Positions 23,974 to 31,380 of a stretch of 64,000 nucleotides of DNA are shown piece after piece. The position numbers were made by a program, and so were the translations under genes. Numbering within the stretch: the first letter of the stretch is position 1; each line of letters begins with the position of its first letter. The notes under the pieces are model-generated. The model saw only the letters and a list, made by a program, of their open reading frames with translations, did no database searches and was not told where the DNA came from. This stretch comes from Lachnospiraceae bacterium (GTDB taxonomy: Bacteria; Bacillota; Clostridia; Oscillospirales; CAG-272), in the NCBI GenBank assembly GCA_024404495.1, contig JAKSPT010000009.1, positions 1 through 64,000 of the forward strand, given 5' to 3'.

Positions 23974-24639
23974 TTATTTCAGAAATGCCGTAACGTAAGT
24001 GACCATTTCCTCTAATTCAAATTGATAACACCAAATCTTATACATATCGCCGTTGTAATTGAATGCAGCAAGGTGTTTCGTTCCGTTCGGTCCGGTTCCT
24101 TCGGCAAAGAAAACCTCAGTACCCGCTATGACCGTCTGTTTGACCGATTCCGGAAAGAAGGAAAGTTCGCTTTCTTTGACGTATTCTTCCGCCGCAATCT
24201 CTTCGTTGAAAACACAGTTGAAGAACACTTCCACGTCCTTTTTGTATGCAACCGAAAGATCGATCATCTTGACCGTTTCAAAATCTTCGATTTTCTTTGT
24301 TCCCTTGGGGCAATAAAGCTTTGCGCTGATCTTGGCGTTCCGGACGTCCGGGATATTCAGAAGCGCGCTGTCTTCAGGGAGCACTTTGCACAGTTCCGGG
24401 AAACTTTCAAACCGTATGACTGTGTCAACGTCCTGAGATTTGAAACGCGCACTCTGGATCATATTGATCATCAAAGGCATACAGAGAACGATCAGTACCA
24501 GGCAGGCGGCAAGCGTACTCCAGGTACGGATGCGCCGTCTGACAAGTCTTGCCTTGAGAGCTTCGCTTCTCTCGGCGTATTCGATCACATATGCGTCATC
24601 GATGTCATTGATATCATACAGTAATTTATTTGCATTCAT
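23974..24639 (-). CDS. Putative membrane anti-sigma factor
   Basis: 221 residues. A cytoplasmic N-terminus (1-38, starting MNANKLLYDINDIDDAYV) is followed by one transmembrane helix (about 40-62) and an extracytoplasmic domain with two or three cysteines (LYCPKG, FFNCVF, KIWCYQ). The gene overlaps the ECF sigma gene by 4 bp (ATGA), the standard arrangement for a cognate anti-sigma factor. No zinc-binding HxxxCxxC motif is seen, so the inhibitory contact is probably of a different class. The local GC is lower than in neighbouring operons, which hints at acquisition by transfer. Confidence 0.7.
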   Translation of the reverse strand: MNANKLLYDINDIDDAYVIEYAERSEALKARLVRRRIRTWSTLAACLVLIVLCMPLMINMIQSARFKSQDVDTVIRFESFPELCKVLPEDSALLNIPDVRNAKISAKLYCPKGTKKIEDFETVKMIDLSVAYKKDVEVFFNCVFNEEIAAEEYVKESELSFFPESVKQTVIAGTEVFFAEGTGPNGTKHLAAFNYNGDMYKIWCYQFELEEMVTYVTAFLK

Positions 24640-25223
24640 ATGTGAATTCCTTCATTCTCAAGATACTCTTTCAGCTCGCCTCTTAATCTCAGAAGAAGCA
24701 TTTTCGTTTTGCTGACAGAGTAGTTCATTTTATCGGAGATCTCCGACACGGAGTCGAAGTACCAGTATCTTCCGACGAAAACCATTCGTTGTTCGGGTGT
24801 CAGTGTCGACAGCCATTTGTTGATGAAATCCCTGCAGGAGATCTCTTCAACGAGCTCCTCGACAGACTGCGGTGAAGTAATGACCTCTTCCAGTTCCTCA
24901 AAGGCAAGGTCGTATTCACCTGATCCGCGTTTTTTTGTTCTTTGTGCTTTGAGACGGTTCAGGGAAAGGTTTCGGACGATCTTTCCCAGAAAAGCCCTCA
25001 GGTTGGAAGGCTTGACCGGCGGAATGGAATTCCAGGTCTGCATATAAGCGTCGTTCACACTTTCTTCTGCATCTTCACGGTTTCGCAGAATGTTTTCGGA
25101 GATCGTAAGACAGTACTTGCCGTATTTCTTGGCTGTTTCGCCGATCGCCGATTCGTTCCGGTTGAAATACAACGTGATTATTTCAAGGTCCTCCGTAGCG
25201 TCTTCCTTTCTCCGCTTTCTCAA
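24636..25223 (-). CDS. ECF-type RNA polymerase sigma factor
   Basis: About 195 residues. Sigma region 2 is seen in ENILRNREDAEESVNDAYMQTWNSIPP (about 43-69) and region 4 in LSTLTPEQRMVFVGRYWYFDSVSEISDKMNYSVSKTKMLLLRLRGEL, a helix-turn-helix. A TTG start at 25223 fits the open frame but has a poor ribosome-binding site; initiation may occur a few codons downstream, after ACGGAGGACC. The upstream element TTGTGACC-N14-GTTGTC also precedes the protease gene, which predicts autoregulation plus control of that gene. Confidence 0.88.
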   Translation of the reverse strand: MRKRRKEDATEDLEIITLYFNRNESAIGETAKKYGKYCLTISENILRNREDAEESVNDAYMQTWNSIPPVKPSNLRAFLGKIVRNLSLNRLKAQRTKKRGSGEYDLAFEELEEVITSPQSVEELVEEISCRDFINKWLSTLTPEQRMVFVGRYWYFDSVSEISDKMNYSVSKTKMLLLRLRGELKEYLENEGIHI

Positions 25224-25240
25224 CCGGCTCTACACATAAA

Positions 25241-25268
25241 GACAACAATCAAATGCGGTTGGTCACAA
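25241..25268 (-). promoter_or_regulatory. Predicted ECF promoter of the sigma/anti-sigma operon
   Basis: On the minus strand, TTGTGACC (-35; GTGACC core at 25266-25261), 14 bp, then GTTGTC (25246-25241), followed by TTTAT. The two hexamers and the spacing are identical at 26610-26635. There is no SigA consensus at this position. Confidence 0.65.
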
Positions 25269-25291
25269 CTTTTTTGCGGTTTTTCAAAATT

Positions 25292-26530
25292 TTAATACTG
25301 GTAAGTATACATACTGCCGAGAATGCCCGAGAAGTAGACCTCTTCTTTGCCCGCAGCACCCAGATGCCCGACGAAATCGTAGCCGGCGAACAGACCGCCG
25401 TACTTATAACCGTAAACCACGAGTGCGTGGCTGCCGAGGCCGTTGACGTGTCCGAACCAGATCACCGGACGGCCTGCGTCGATCTTATTGGCAATGGCGG
25501 TATCGGTGGCAAAAGGCACATACAGCTCGGTATGGGAAACACTGATGCCTCTCGCGGTTAAATAGGTCTGCAGAACGTTTTTAATCTTGCCCGCGTTCGT
25601 ACCGGCGCCGTAGCCCATGCCGACGCCGATATTGTAGAGACCGGTCGGCAGAGCGGTCTTGATGGAATATCTGCCGCTGGAGGACACGGAGTACTGAACG
25701 GGAGTAACGACCGTGTTGCGGATGCCGGCCGCCGTATCGTAGGTCAGCAGGATGCCCGCCGCGATGTAGCCGCACTTGCCGCCGGTGATGTAGCCGCAGT
25801 CGGTCAGATCCGTAAAGAAGGAATAGTTTCTGAGGACGGTCCATTTACCGACCGTAACGGTTTTGCTCGCCGCAGCCGTGAGTGCCGTATTCGCAGCCGC
25901 CTTCACGGGCGCTGCCGTGAGAAGAACGTCGGTCGCGCCGGAAACGTAGTTGAGAACGTTTTCGTTTTTATTCTCTTTCAGGGTCTCGTCCACCCTTCTG
26001 GATTCCTCCGCAAGAACGGGGGTCGAGCGGGCTTCCACGGATGCCTGCTCAATCAGATCGGTGCAGACCGAGTAACGGTCAATGGAGTAATAAGAACCGA
26101 GACCGCCGTATTTCAGGGTTCCCGACTTGCCGTAGTAGGGGGAATGCGACGTGGCGCAAACCTCCGTGAAAATACCGGATTCGTCGTGATAGATCAGATA
26201 GCCGGTAGGAGCGCATTCGATGAGGGTATAGACGTTCCCGTCAAAGTCGGTGATTTTGGTTGCGGAAGCGATCGAAAGGGAGACCTTGGTTCCCCTCAGC
26301 GCTCCGGTATCTTCTTCCAGTTCGCGGATGCGTGCCTTGACCACGGAGTTCAGTCTTCCGAGGATAGCAGAAGCATTGCCGTTTTCGGTGACGTTTTCAA
26401 CTGCCGTTTCGGCGCGGGTCTGTACCGGGATTTTTTTCTCGCTGACTGCAGCCGCTGCGGAAACGAGAGGGAGCGACAGCAGCATGGCAGCTGCCAATGC
26501 GAGCGCTATGACTCTTTTGCTGGTTTTCAT
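25292..26530 (-). CDS. Secreted papain-fold cysteine protease (C39/C10-like)
   Basis: 412 residues. Starts at 26530 (MKTSKRVIALALA...), where AGGAGGAATTT precedes ATG; the longer open frame upstream lacks such a site. A signal peptide covers about 1-28 (ending SAAAA). A propeptide-like region follows to about 200. The catalytic half has DCGYITGGKCGYIAAG with Cys253 as likely nucleophile and GLGSHALVVYGYKY with His368 as likely base, an arrangement typical of C39/C10-type peptidases. The protein ends SMYTYQY. An ECF-type promoter identical to that of the neighbouring sigma operon lies about 75 bp upstream, so it is likely the main target of that sigma factor. Confidence 0.7.
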   Translation of the reverse strand: MKTSKRVIALALAAAMLLSLPLVSAAAAVSEKKIPVQTRAETAVENVTENGNASAILGRLNSVVKARIRELEEDTGALRGTKVSLSIASATKITDFDGNVYTLIECAPTGYLIYHDESGIFTEVCATSHSPYYGKSGTLKYGGLGSYYSIDRYSVCTDLIEQASVEARSTPVLAEESRRVDETLKENKNENVLNYVSGATDVLLTAAPVKAAANTALTAAASKTVTVGKWTVLRNYSFFTDLTDCGYITGGKCGYIAAGILLTYDTAAGIRNTVVTPVQYSVSSSGRYSIKTALPTGLYNIGVGMGYGAGTNAGKIKNVLQTYLTARGISVSHTELYVPFATDTAIANKIDAGRPVIWFGHVNGLGSHALVVYGYKYGGLFAGYDFVGHLGAAGKEEVYFSGILGSMYTYQY

Positions 26531-26609
26531 AAATTCCTCCTGAATCATTCATTATGATTCTGTTTTTGCTTCTATTAATATTCCTAATAAAGGTTCTTTC
26601 ATCTATAAT

Positions 26610-26637
26610 GACAACTTTTTTTCTGCCGGGGTCACAA
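26610..26637 (-). promoter_or_regulatory. Predicted ECF promoter of the secreted protease gene
   Basis: On the minus strand, TTGTGACC (core 26635-26630), 14 bp, GTTGTC (26615-26610), then ATTAT. It matches the sigma operon promoter base for base in both hexamers. The leader to the start codon is about 73 nt. Confidence 0.65.
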
Positions 26638-26689
26638 AAAAAGGAAAAAAAGTAAAATTTTTTCAAAAAATCCAAAAATAACAAATTGA

Positions 26690-26718
26690 GCGCGGATGGA
26701 AAGGGATCCCATCCGCGC
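26690..26718 (-). terminator. Terminator after the GH4 gene
   Basis: GCGCGGATGG pairs with CCATCCGCGC. On the minus strand it is followed by TCAATTTGTTATTTTT, a broken U tract. It lies 20 bp past the GH4 stop. Confidence 0.7.
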
Positions 26719-26737
26719 CCGGAAGCGGGGATGCCGA

Positions 26738-28060
26738 TCAGAATATCGGGAAACCGGCGTTTTCGTGGGCGGCGATCAGTTCGTCGCAGAGGGAGACGAT
26801 CTCGTCGGTGGAAAGCTCGGCGCCGGTGTGGGGCTCCATCATCGCCGCCTGATAGAGTGTCTCGCGGGAGCCGGTGACGGCTGCCTCGATGGTCAGCATC
26901 TGCGGATAGATATTGGAAGAGTTCATAGCGGCGAGCTGAAGCGGGAGGGCTCCGACGTAGGTCGGGGTCACGCCGCTGCGGTCAACGAGGCAGGGCACCT
27001 CGACGCAGGCGTCGTAGGGGAGGTTGGTGATGACGCCGCGGTTGATGACGTTGCCGCCGATTTTGTAGGGCGTGTTGGTCACGATCGCTTCCATAATATG
27101 GGAGGCATACTCGGAGGAACGGGTGTGAGTCACGTTGCCGCCGTTGGAAAGATTCTCCCACTGCTTTTTCCAGCCCGCGATCTGATTCACACAGCGGCGG
27201 GGATACTCGTCGAGCGGGATATTGAACTTTTCGATCAGATCGTCGCGCCCCTTCTTGATGTAGAAGGGATTGTATTCGGCGTTGTGCTCGCTGCTCTCGG
27301 TGCAGTAGTAGCCGAGCTTGTCGATGTAGTCGAAGCGGACCATATCGTGATGCTTGCCTGCCGCGTTCTTTTCGCGTGCAAGGCGTCTGACCATCGGATA
27401 GAGGTCGTTGCCGTCCTTGTCGACGAGCTCAAGCAGCCACGCCATGTGGTTGATGCCGGCGATCTTGGAGCGGCAGGTATCGCCGTACTTCTCGGTCAGA
27501 CCGAGGCCGCCGAGGAGGGCGGGCACGCAGACCTGAACGGAATGGCAGAGGCCGACGGTTTTGATGCCGGTGTAACGCTGCATATAGCCGGATAGGATCG
27601 CCATCGGATTCGTGTAGTTGAGGAACCAAGCGTTCGGGCAGACCTCTTCCATATCGCGGGCGAAGTCCTTCAGAACGTGGATGGTGCGCATCCCGCGCAT
27701 GATGCCGCCGATGCCGAGGGTATCGGCGATCGTCTGACGGAGACCGTATTTTTTCGGGATCTCAAAGTCGATGATCGTGCAGGGATCGTAAAGACCGACC
27801 TGAATCGCGTCGATGACGAAATCCGCGCCGCGGAGCGCCTCCTTCCGGTTTTCGGCGCCGAGATACTTGGTAATCTTCGCGCGGGAAGCGTTCAGCTTCT
27901 CGTTCATCGTGGTGATGAGGAGATAGGACTCGTTGAGACGCGCGCCGTCGATGTCGTACAGCGCGATCTCGGTCTCGCAGAGAGACGGGCAAAGCATCGT
28001 ATCGCCGAGGACGTTTTTGGCGAAGACGGTGCTTCCGGCACCCATAAACGTGATTTTCAT
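26738..28060 (-). CDS. melA: Glycoside hydrolase family 4 alpha-galactosidase
   Basis: 440 residues. The N-terminal Rossmann fold starts MKITFMGAGSTVFAKNVLGD and binds NAD. GH4 enzymes use NAD and a divalent metal held by Cys and His; here GLCHSVQ (about residue 174) and GINHMAWLLEL (about 203) provide them. FLNYTNPMAILSGYMQRYTGIKTVGLCHS is characteristic of the MelA branch that acts on alpha-galactosides. Galacturonidase or glucosidase activity within GH4 cannot be excluded. There is no signal peptide, so the substrate must be imported; no transporter is adjacent. AAGGAA precedes ATG. It follows DUF4317 by 60 bp and may share its promoter. Confidence 0.85.
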   Translation of the reverse strand: MKITFMGAGSTVFAKNVLGDTMLCPSLCETEIALYDIDGARLNESYLLITTMNEKLNASRAKITKYLGAENRKEALRGADFVIDAIQVGLYDPCTIIDFEIPKKYGLRQTIADTLGIGGIMRGMRTIHVLKDFARDMEEVCPNAWFLNYTNPMAILSGYMQRYTGIKTVGLCHSVQVCVPALLGGLGLTEKYGDTCRSKIAGINHMAWLLELVDKDGNDLYPMVRRLAREKNAAGKHHDMVRFDYIDKLGYYCTESSEHNAEYNPFYIKKGRDDLIEKFNIPLDEYPRRCVNQIAGWKKQWENLSNGGNVTHTRSSEYASHIMEAIVTNTPYKIGGNVINRGVITNLPYDACVEVPCLVDRSGVTPTYVGALPLQLAAMNSSNIYPQMLTIEAAVTGSRETLYQAAMMEPHTGAELSTDEIVSLCDELIAAHENAGFPIF

Positions 28061-28120
28061 AGCGGTTCCTTTCCGCCCGGGCAGCGCCGGGGCTTTGAAG
28101 TGATATATTGGATTTTTCGT

Positions 28121-29248
28121 TTACTGAATGTTGATGCAGACGCCGTTGACCTCAACCGTTTCATCGGCACGGATGAGGATGTATTTCACGCCGTCGATCA
28201 CGCGGGTCTCGAGGACGTCCGCGCGTTCGGGATCGACCTTGATGACGCAGGCGGGCGTTTTGACCTCCATCCCGCGGCGGGAAAGGAGATTTGCGGGCGG
28301 GATCGCCGCGAGCGCGCCGAATTCCTCGTCGTATTTTTCCTCCACCTTTTCCACGTTTTCCTCGCTGACCCCGGCGCGGACGAGGATATCGTGCACGTCG
28401 GACTTGGAGATCACGAGGTTATCGTCCTCACGGGATTCCCTGTGGACCTCCACGCGGGTTTTCAGCTCGTCCTGCACCGCCTCCACGACGCCGAGGGTCA
28501 GGTCGTCGGCGATCTGGTTGGAGAGGATCGAATTGAAGGTTCCCTTCTGCTCCTCTGCGGGCATCAGAAGCTCGGAATTGAAGATCGCCTTCACGAAGGC
28601 GTCGTGGTTGTCGGAGGCGTCCTTCGTGTAGTAGAGGGCGTTATGGATGTTGGTGGAGCGGTAGTCGAACGCCGGGAAGACGAAGCCGAAGGCGGGCGGG
28701 CAGACGGTGACGTCGCCGAGGACGTTTTTCAGGCGGTTTTCGCTGACGAGGTAGGAAAGCGACGATTTCGCCGCCTTGACCGGGCAGACCGCGCAGACGA
28801 AATAGCGGAAGACCTCGCTCGAATCACCCTCGTTCGCGCCGTCCTTCGTCTTTTTGAAAACGTCGTAGGAATCGGCGGCGAGGAGAATGAGGTAATTGTC
28901 CTCCATTTCGACGGCTTCGATCACCTTTTGGCAGAAGGTTTTGACCGTTTCGCCGTCCTCAAGCCCGGTGTCGCGCATTTTCATTAACAGCTTGTGCTCT
29001 TCCCCTTCAAGGACCTGCTTTGTGGTAAAGGCAACGTCGAGCAGATTTCTGCCCACCGTGCCCGAAAGCGTTTTCTTGGCGAGGGAGAGGATCGCGTCGC
29101 CCTCGTCCTCGGGGAGCGTGCCGAGGAATTGGTTGAATTCGGAAACGATCTCTTTTTTGGCATTTACAAAAACGCCGCGCACGTAGTTGATGTTCGTTTT
29201 GTCGGAACGGAATCTGCGGCGCAGCTCGGATACTTCTCTTGCGTTCAT
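28121..29248 (-). CDS. DUF4317 family protein
   Basis: 375 residues. The opening MNAREVSELRRRFRSDKTNINYVRGVFVNAKKEIVSEFNQ is typical of DUF4317, a family widespread in Clostridia and with no known function. It is soluble, with no signal peptide or membrane helix. The C-terminus has alternating strands (EVNGVCINIQ). GAAAGG lies upstream of ATG, with a SigA-type promoter at 29298-29326. It may be co-transcribed with the GH4 gene, although no functional link is obvious. Confidence 0.8.
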   Translation of the reverse strand: MNAREVSELRRRFRSDKTNINYVRGVFVNAKKEIVSEFNQFLGTLPEDEGDAILSLAKKTLSGTVGRNLLDVAFTTKQVLEGEEHKLLMKMRDTGLEDGETVKTFCQKVIEAVEMEDNYLILLAADSYDVFKKTKDGANEGDSSEVFRYFVCAVCPVKAAKSSLSYLVSENRLKNVLGDVTVCPPAFGFVFPAFDYRSTNIHNALYYTKDASDNHDAFVKAIFNSELLMPAEEQKGTFNSILSNQIADDLTLGVVEAVQDELKTRVEVHRESREDDNLVISKSDVHDILVRAGVSEENVEKVEEKYDEEFGALAAIPPANLLSRRGMEVKTPACVIKVDPERADVLETRVIDGVKYILIRADETVEVNGVCINIQ

Positions 29249-29297
29249 GGGACGTGACCTTTCGGAAGTTTACAAATAATAATAAGGGATTGTAATT

Positions 29298-29326
29298 ATT
29301 GTATCATAAAAAAGCAAAATGTGCAA
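29298..29326 (-). promoter_or_regulatory. SigA-type promoter of the DUF4317 gene
   Basis: On the minus strand, TTGCAC (29326-29321) and TACAAT (29303-29298), 17 bp apart. Confidence 0.75.
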
Positions 29327-29358
29327 TAGAAACATTCCTTTTTCTCTGTAAAATCTTT

Positions 29359-29538
29359 GCCTCTTTCTCTGTCTGAGAAAGAGGCTTGCGAGAAAGAGAC
29401 CGCACTTGCCGCAGGCGGCAAGTGCCGAAGTTGCTTCGCAACTTCCCGGGTCGGCGCTGACGATACTTTTTCCAAAAACAAGTTTTTGAGAAAAAGTATC
29501 TAACCGCGCCCTCCCTTTGGGATCCCTCCCGCGGAGGG
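29359..29538. repeat. Cluster of perfect hairpins next to R2 copy A
   Basis: In order: GCCTCTTTCTC-TGTCT-GAGAAAGAGGC (29359-29385), GCACTTGCCGC-AG-GCGGCAAGTGC (29402-29425), GAAGTTGC-TTC-GCAACTTC, then a nested GATACTTTTT...AAAAAGTATC (29462-29500) enclosing CAAAAAC-AA-GTTTTTG, and a CCCTCC...GGAGGG stem. No promoter or frame explains them. The first hairpin resembles hairpin 1 of R1. They merge into R2. Confidence 0.6.
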
Positions 29539-29791
29539 GAACGGCTTGTCCTCTTGCTATGTTTCTCTTCCGTTTGCTTACCGGACTAACCCCCGTTTTC
29601 TTACGGAGAACGACAGTTACCGCACCGAACGGTACCGGATCGCAAACGAAAAAAGAGAGAGGGGGTAGCCGAAGGGGGAGGGAGAATCGCGGATTCCGCG
29701 ACTTTTCATCGAAAAGACGGGGAATCTGCGTCTTCCTTCCCCTGCGGTGTTATTTTTCTGCAAGGCTCTTTTTCTCCAAAGAAAAAGAGCC
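29539..29791 (+). repeat. R2 element, copy A
   Basis: About 250 bp homologous to 58222-58482 in the opposite orientation. It starts AACGGCTTG(T)CCTCTTGCT and contains CGTTTTCTTACGGAGAA, GTTACCGCACCGAACGGTAC and AACGAAAAAAGAGAGAGGGGG. It ends with GGCTCTTTTTCT...AGAAAAAGAGCC. The interior CGCGG...GATTCCGCG and TTTTCATCGAAAAG stems are copy-specific. Coding is rejected: 3 silent against 10 replacement differences in the best shared frame. Confidence 0.75.
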
Positions 29792-29822
29792 GACGTTCTT
29801 TTCGTAAAATCGAAAAACAAAA

Positions 29823-29851
29823 TTGACAAATCTTCCGGGCTGTGCTATACT
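29823..29851 (+). promoter_or_regulatory. SigA-type promoter of the miaB-mutS operon
   Basis: TTGACA (29823-29828) and TATACT (29846-29851) have a 17-bp spacer; a second TATAAT overlaps at 29851-29856. It shows that translation cannot start at the upstream in-frame ATG at 29842. Confidence 0.82.
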
Positions 29852-29919
29852 ATAATGAATATTTGTATTTTCCGGATGTCGTATTCCGGGTCAGAAACGA
29901 ACGAAAAGAGGATCATTCC

Positions 29920-31380
29920 TTGTCCGAAATGAACCGAGCCGCCGTTGACGCCGTGAGGGCGTACAGCGCGGCGTTTGCCGAAAAGAACGAAAGAGCCCCG
30001 CGCGTTTCGGTGCGCACCTTCGGGTGTCAGCAGAACGAAGCGGACAGCGAACGGATCGCCGGAATGGCGGTTTTAATGGGCTATGAATACACCGAAAATC
30101 CCGAAGAAGCCGAGCTGATCGTCTTCAACACCTGCGCCGTGCGCGAGCACGCCGAGCTGAAGGCGCTTTCGCTCACGGGTCAGCTCAAACACCTGAAGGC
30201 GAAGAATCCCGCGCTTGTCACCTGCGTCTGCGGGTGCATGGTCGCCGAGGAGCACCGGCTGAACGAGCTGAAGAACAAATACCCTTATATTGATATCCTT
30301 TTCGGCACGGGTGCCCACGAGCGGTTCCCCGAATACCTTGCCGCCGCGCTGAAAACGAAGAAGCGCGCGTTTTACCCCGACCCCGAAACGATGGAGATTT
30401 CGGAGGATATGCCGGTCCGGCGCGAGAATCCCCGTCAGGCGTGGGTCAGTATTATGTACGGCTGCAACAATTTCTGCACCTACTGCGTCGTCCCTTACGT
30501 CCGGGGCAGAGAGAGAAGCCGCAGACCGGAGGATATCCTGAACGAGATCCGGGAACTCGTGAAGGCAGGTTACCTTGAGATCACCCTGCTCGGGCAGAAC
30601 GTCAATTCCTACGGCAAGGGGTGCGATTTCGGAAACGGTATAGGCGCTTACGATTTTGCCGACCTCCTTTCGGATATCTGTAAAATCAAAGGCGATTACT
30701 GGATCCGCTTCATGACCTCCCATCCGAAGGACGCCTCCGACCGCCTTTTCGACGTCATCGCCGCCCATTCGGGCGAGGATGCGAGACCGCATATCTGCCG
30801 TCAGTTCCATCTCCCCGTACAGGCGGGCAGCGACCGGATCTTACATAAGATGAACCGCCATTACGAGCGCGCCGACTACCTCGCGCTCGTGGAACGCCTC
30901 CGCGCCCGCGTGCCGGAGATCGCCCTCTCCACCGACGTCATCGTCGGCTTCCCGACCGAGACGGAGGAGGAATTCGACGAGACCCTTTCCCTGCTCCGCG
31001 CGGTGCGGTACGACGCCTTCTTCTCTTTCATTTATTCGAGAAGAAAGGGCACCCCCGCCGACAAAATGGAGCAGGTCCCCGAGGAGATCAAAAAGGCGCG
31101 ATTTGCCCGCCTCCTCGAAACGCAGAACGAAATTTCCCTGGAAAAGAACCGCGCCTTCGTCGGCAGAAAGATGCGCGTCCTCGTCGAGGGCGTCAGCAAG
31201 ACCGATGAAAGCCGCCTGACCGGAAGAAACGAGCATAACCGCCTCGTCCATTTCCCGTGTGACGACAGAAGCCTGATCGGCTCCTTCCGCACGGTACTGA
31301 TCACGGGCGCGGACACCTATACGCTTTCGGGCGAATACCTCCCCGAAGACGGGACTACTCTGAAAGGAGAGAACCGATAA
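29920..31380 (+). CDS. miaB: tRNA-2-methylthio-N6-dimethylallyladenosine synthase
   Basis: About 486 residues. MiaB adds the methylthio group to i6A37 of tRNAs. The N-terminal UPF0004 domain holds three cluster cysteines (RTFGCQQN, NTCAVRE, CVCGCMVAE). The radical-SAM motif is YGCNNFCTYCVVPY, and the C-terminal TRAM region starts near KMRVLVEGVSK. The usual GCQMN is GCQQN here. The start is probably TTG at 29920, 8 bp after GAGG; ATG at 29929 is a poorer fit, and the ATG at 29842 lies upstream of the transcription start. The stop overlaps the mutS ATG (TAATG). Confidence 0.93.
   Translation: MSEMNRAAVDAVRAYSAAFAEKNERAPRVSVRTFGCQQNEADSERIAGMAVLMGYEYTENPEEAELIVFNTCAVREHAELKALSLTGQLKHLKAKNPALVTCVCGCMVAEEHRLNELKNKYPYIDILFGTGAHERFPEYLAAALKTKKRAFYPDPETMEISEDMPVRRENPRQAWVSIMYGCNNFCTYCVVPYVRGRERSRRPEDILNEIRELVKAGYLEITLLGQNVNSYGKGCDFGNGIGAYDFADLLSDICKIKGDYWIRFMTSHPKDASDRLFDVIAAHSGEDARPHICRQFHLPVQAGSDRILHKMNRHYERADYLALVERLRARVPEIALSTDVIVGFPTETEEEFDETLSLLRAVRYDAFFSFIYSRRKGTPADKMEQVPEEIKKARFARLLETQNEISLEKNRAFVGRKMRVLVEGVSKTDESRLTGRNEHNRLVHFPCDDRSLIGSFRTVLITGADTYTLSGEYLPEDGTTLKGENR

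Noticed and set aside
29517-29807. Short open frame shared by both R2 copies (ends like TVTAPNGTGSQTKKE and KVTAPNGTDSRTKKE)
   Set aside because: Differences between copies are mostly amino-acid changing (about 10 against 3 silent), neither has a ribosome-binding site, and the region is full of inverted repeats.
29842-29919. Upstream ATG extending MiaB by 26 codons
   Set aside because: It lies inside or before the -10 box of the only good promoter, so it would not be transcribed. TTG at 29920 has the proper ribosome-binding site.
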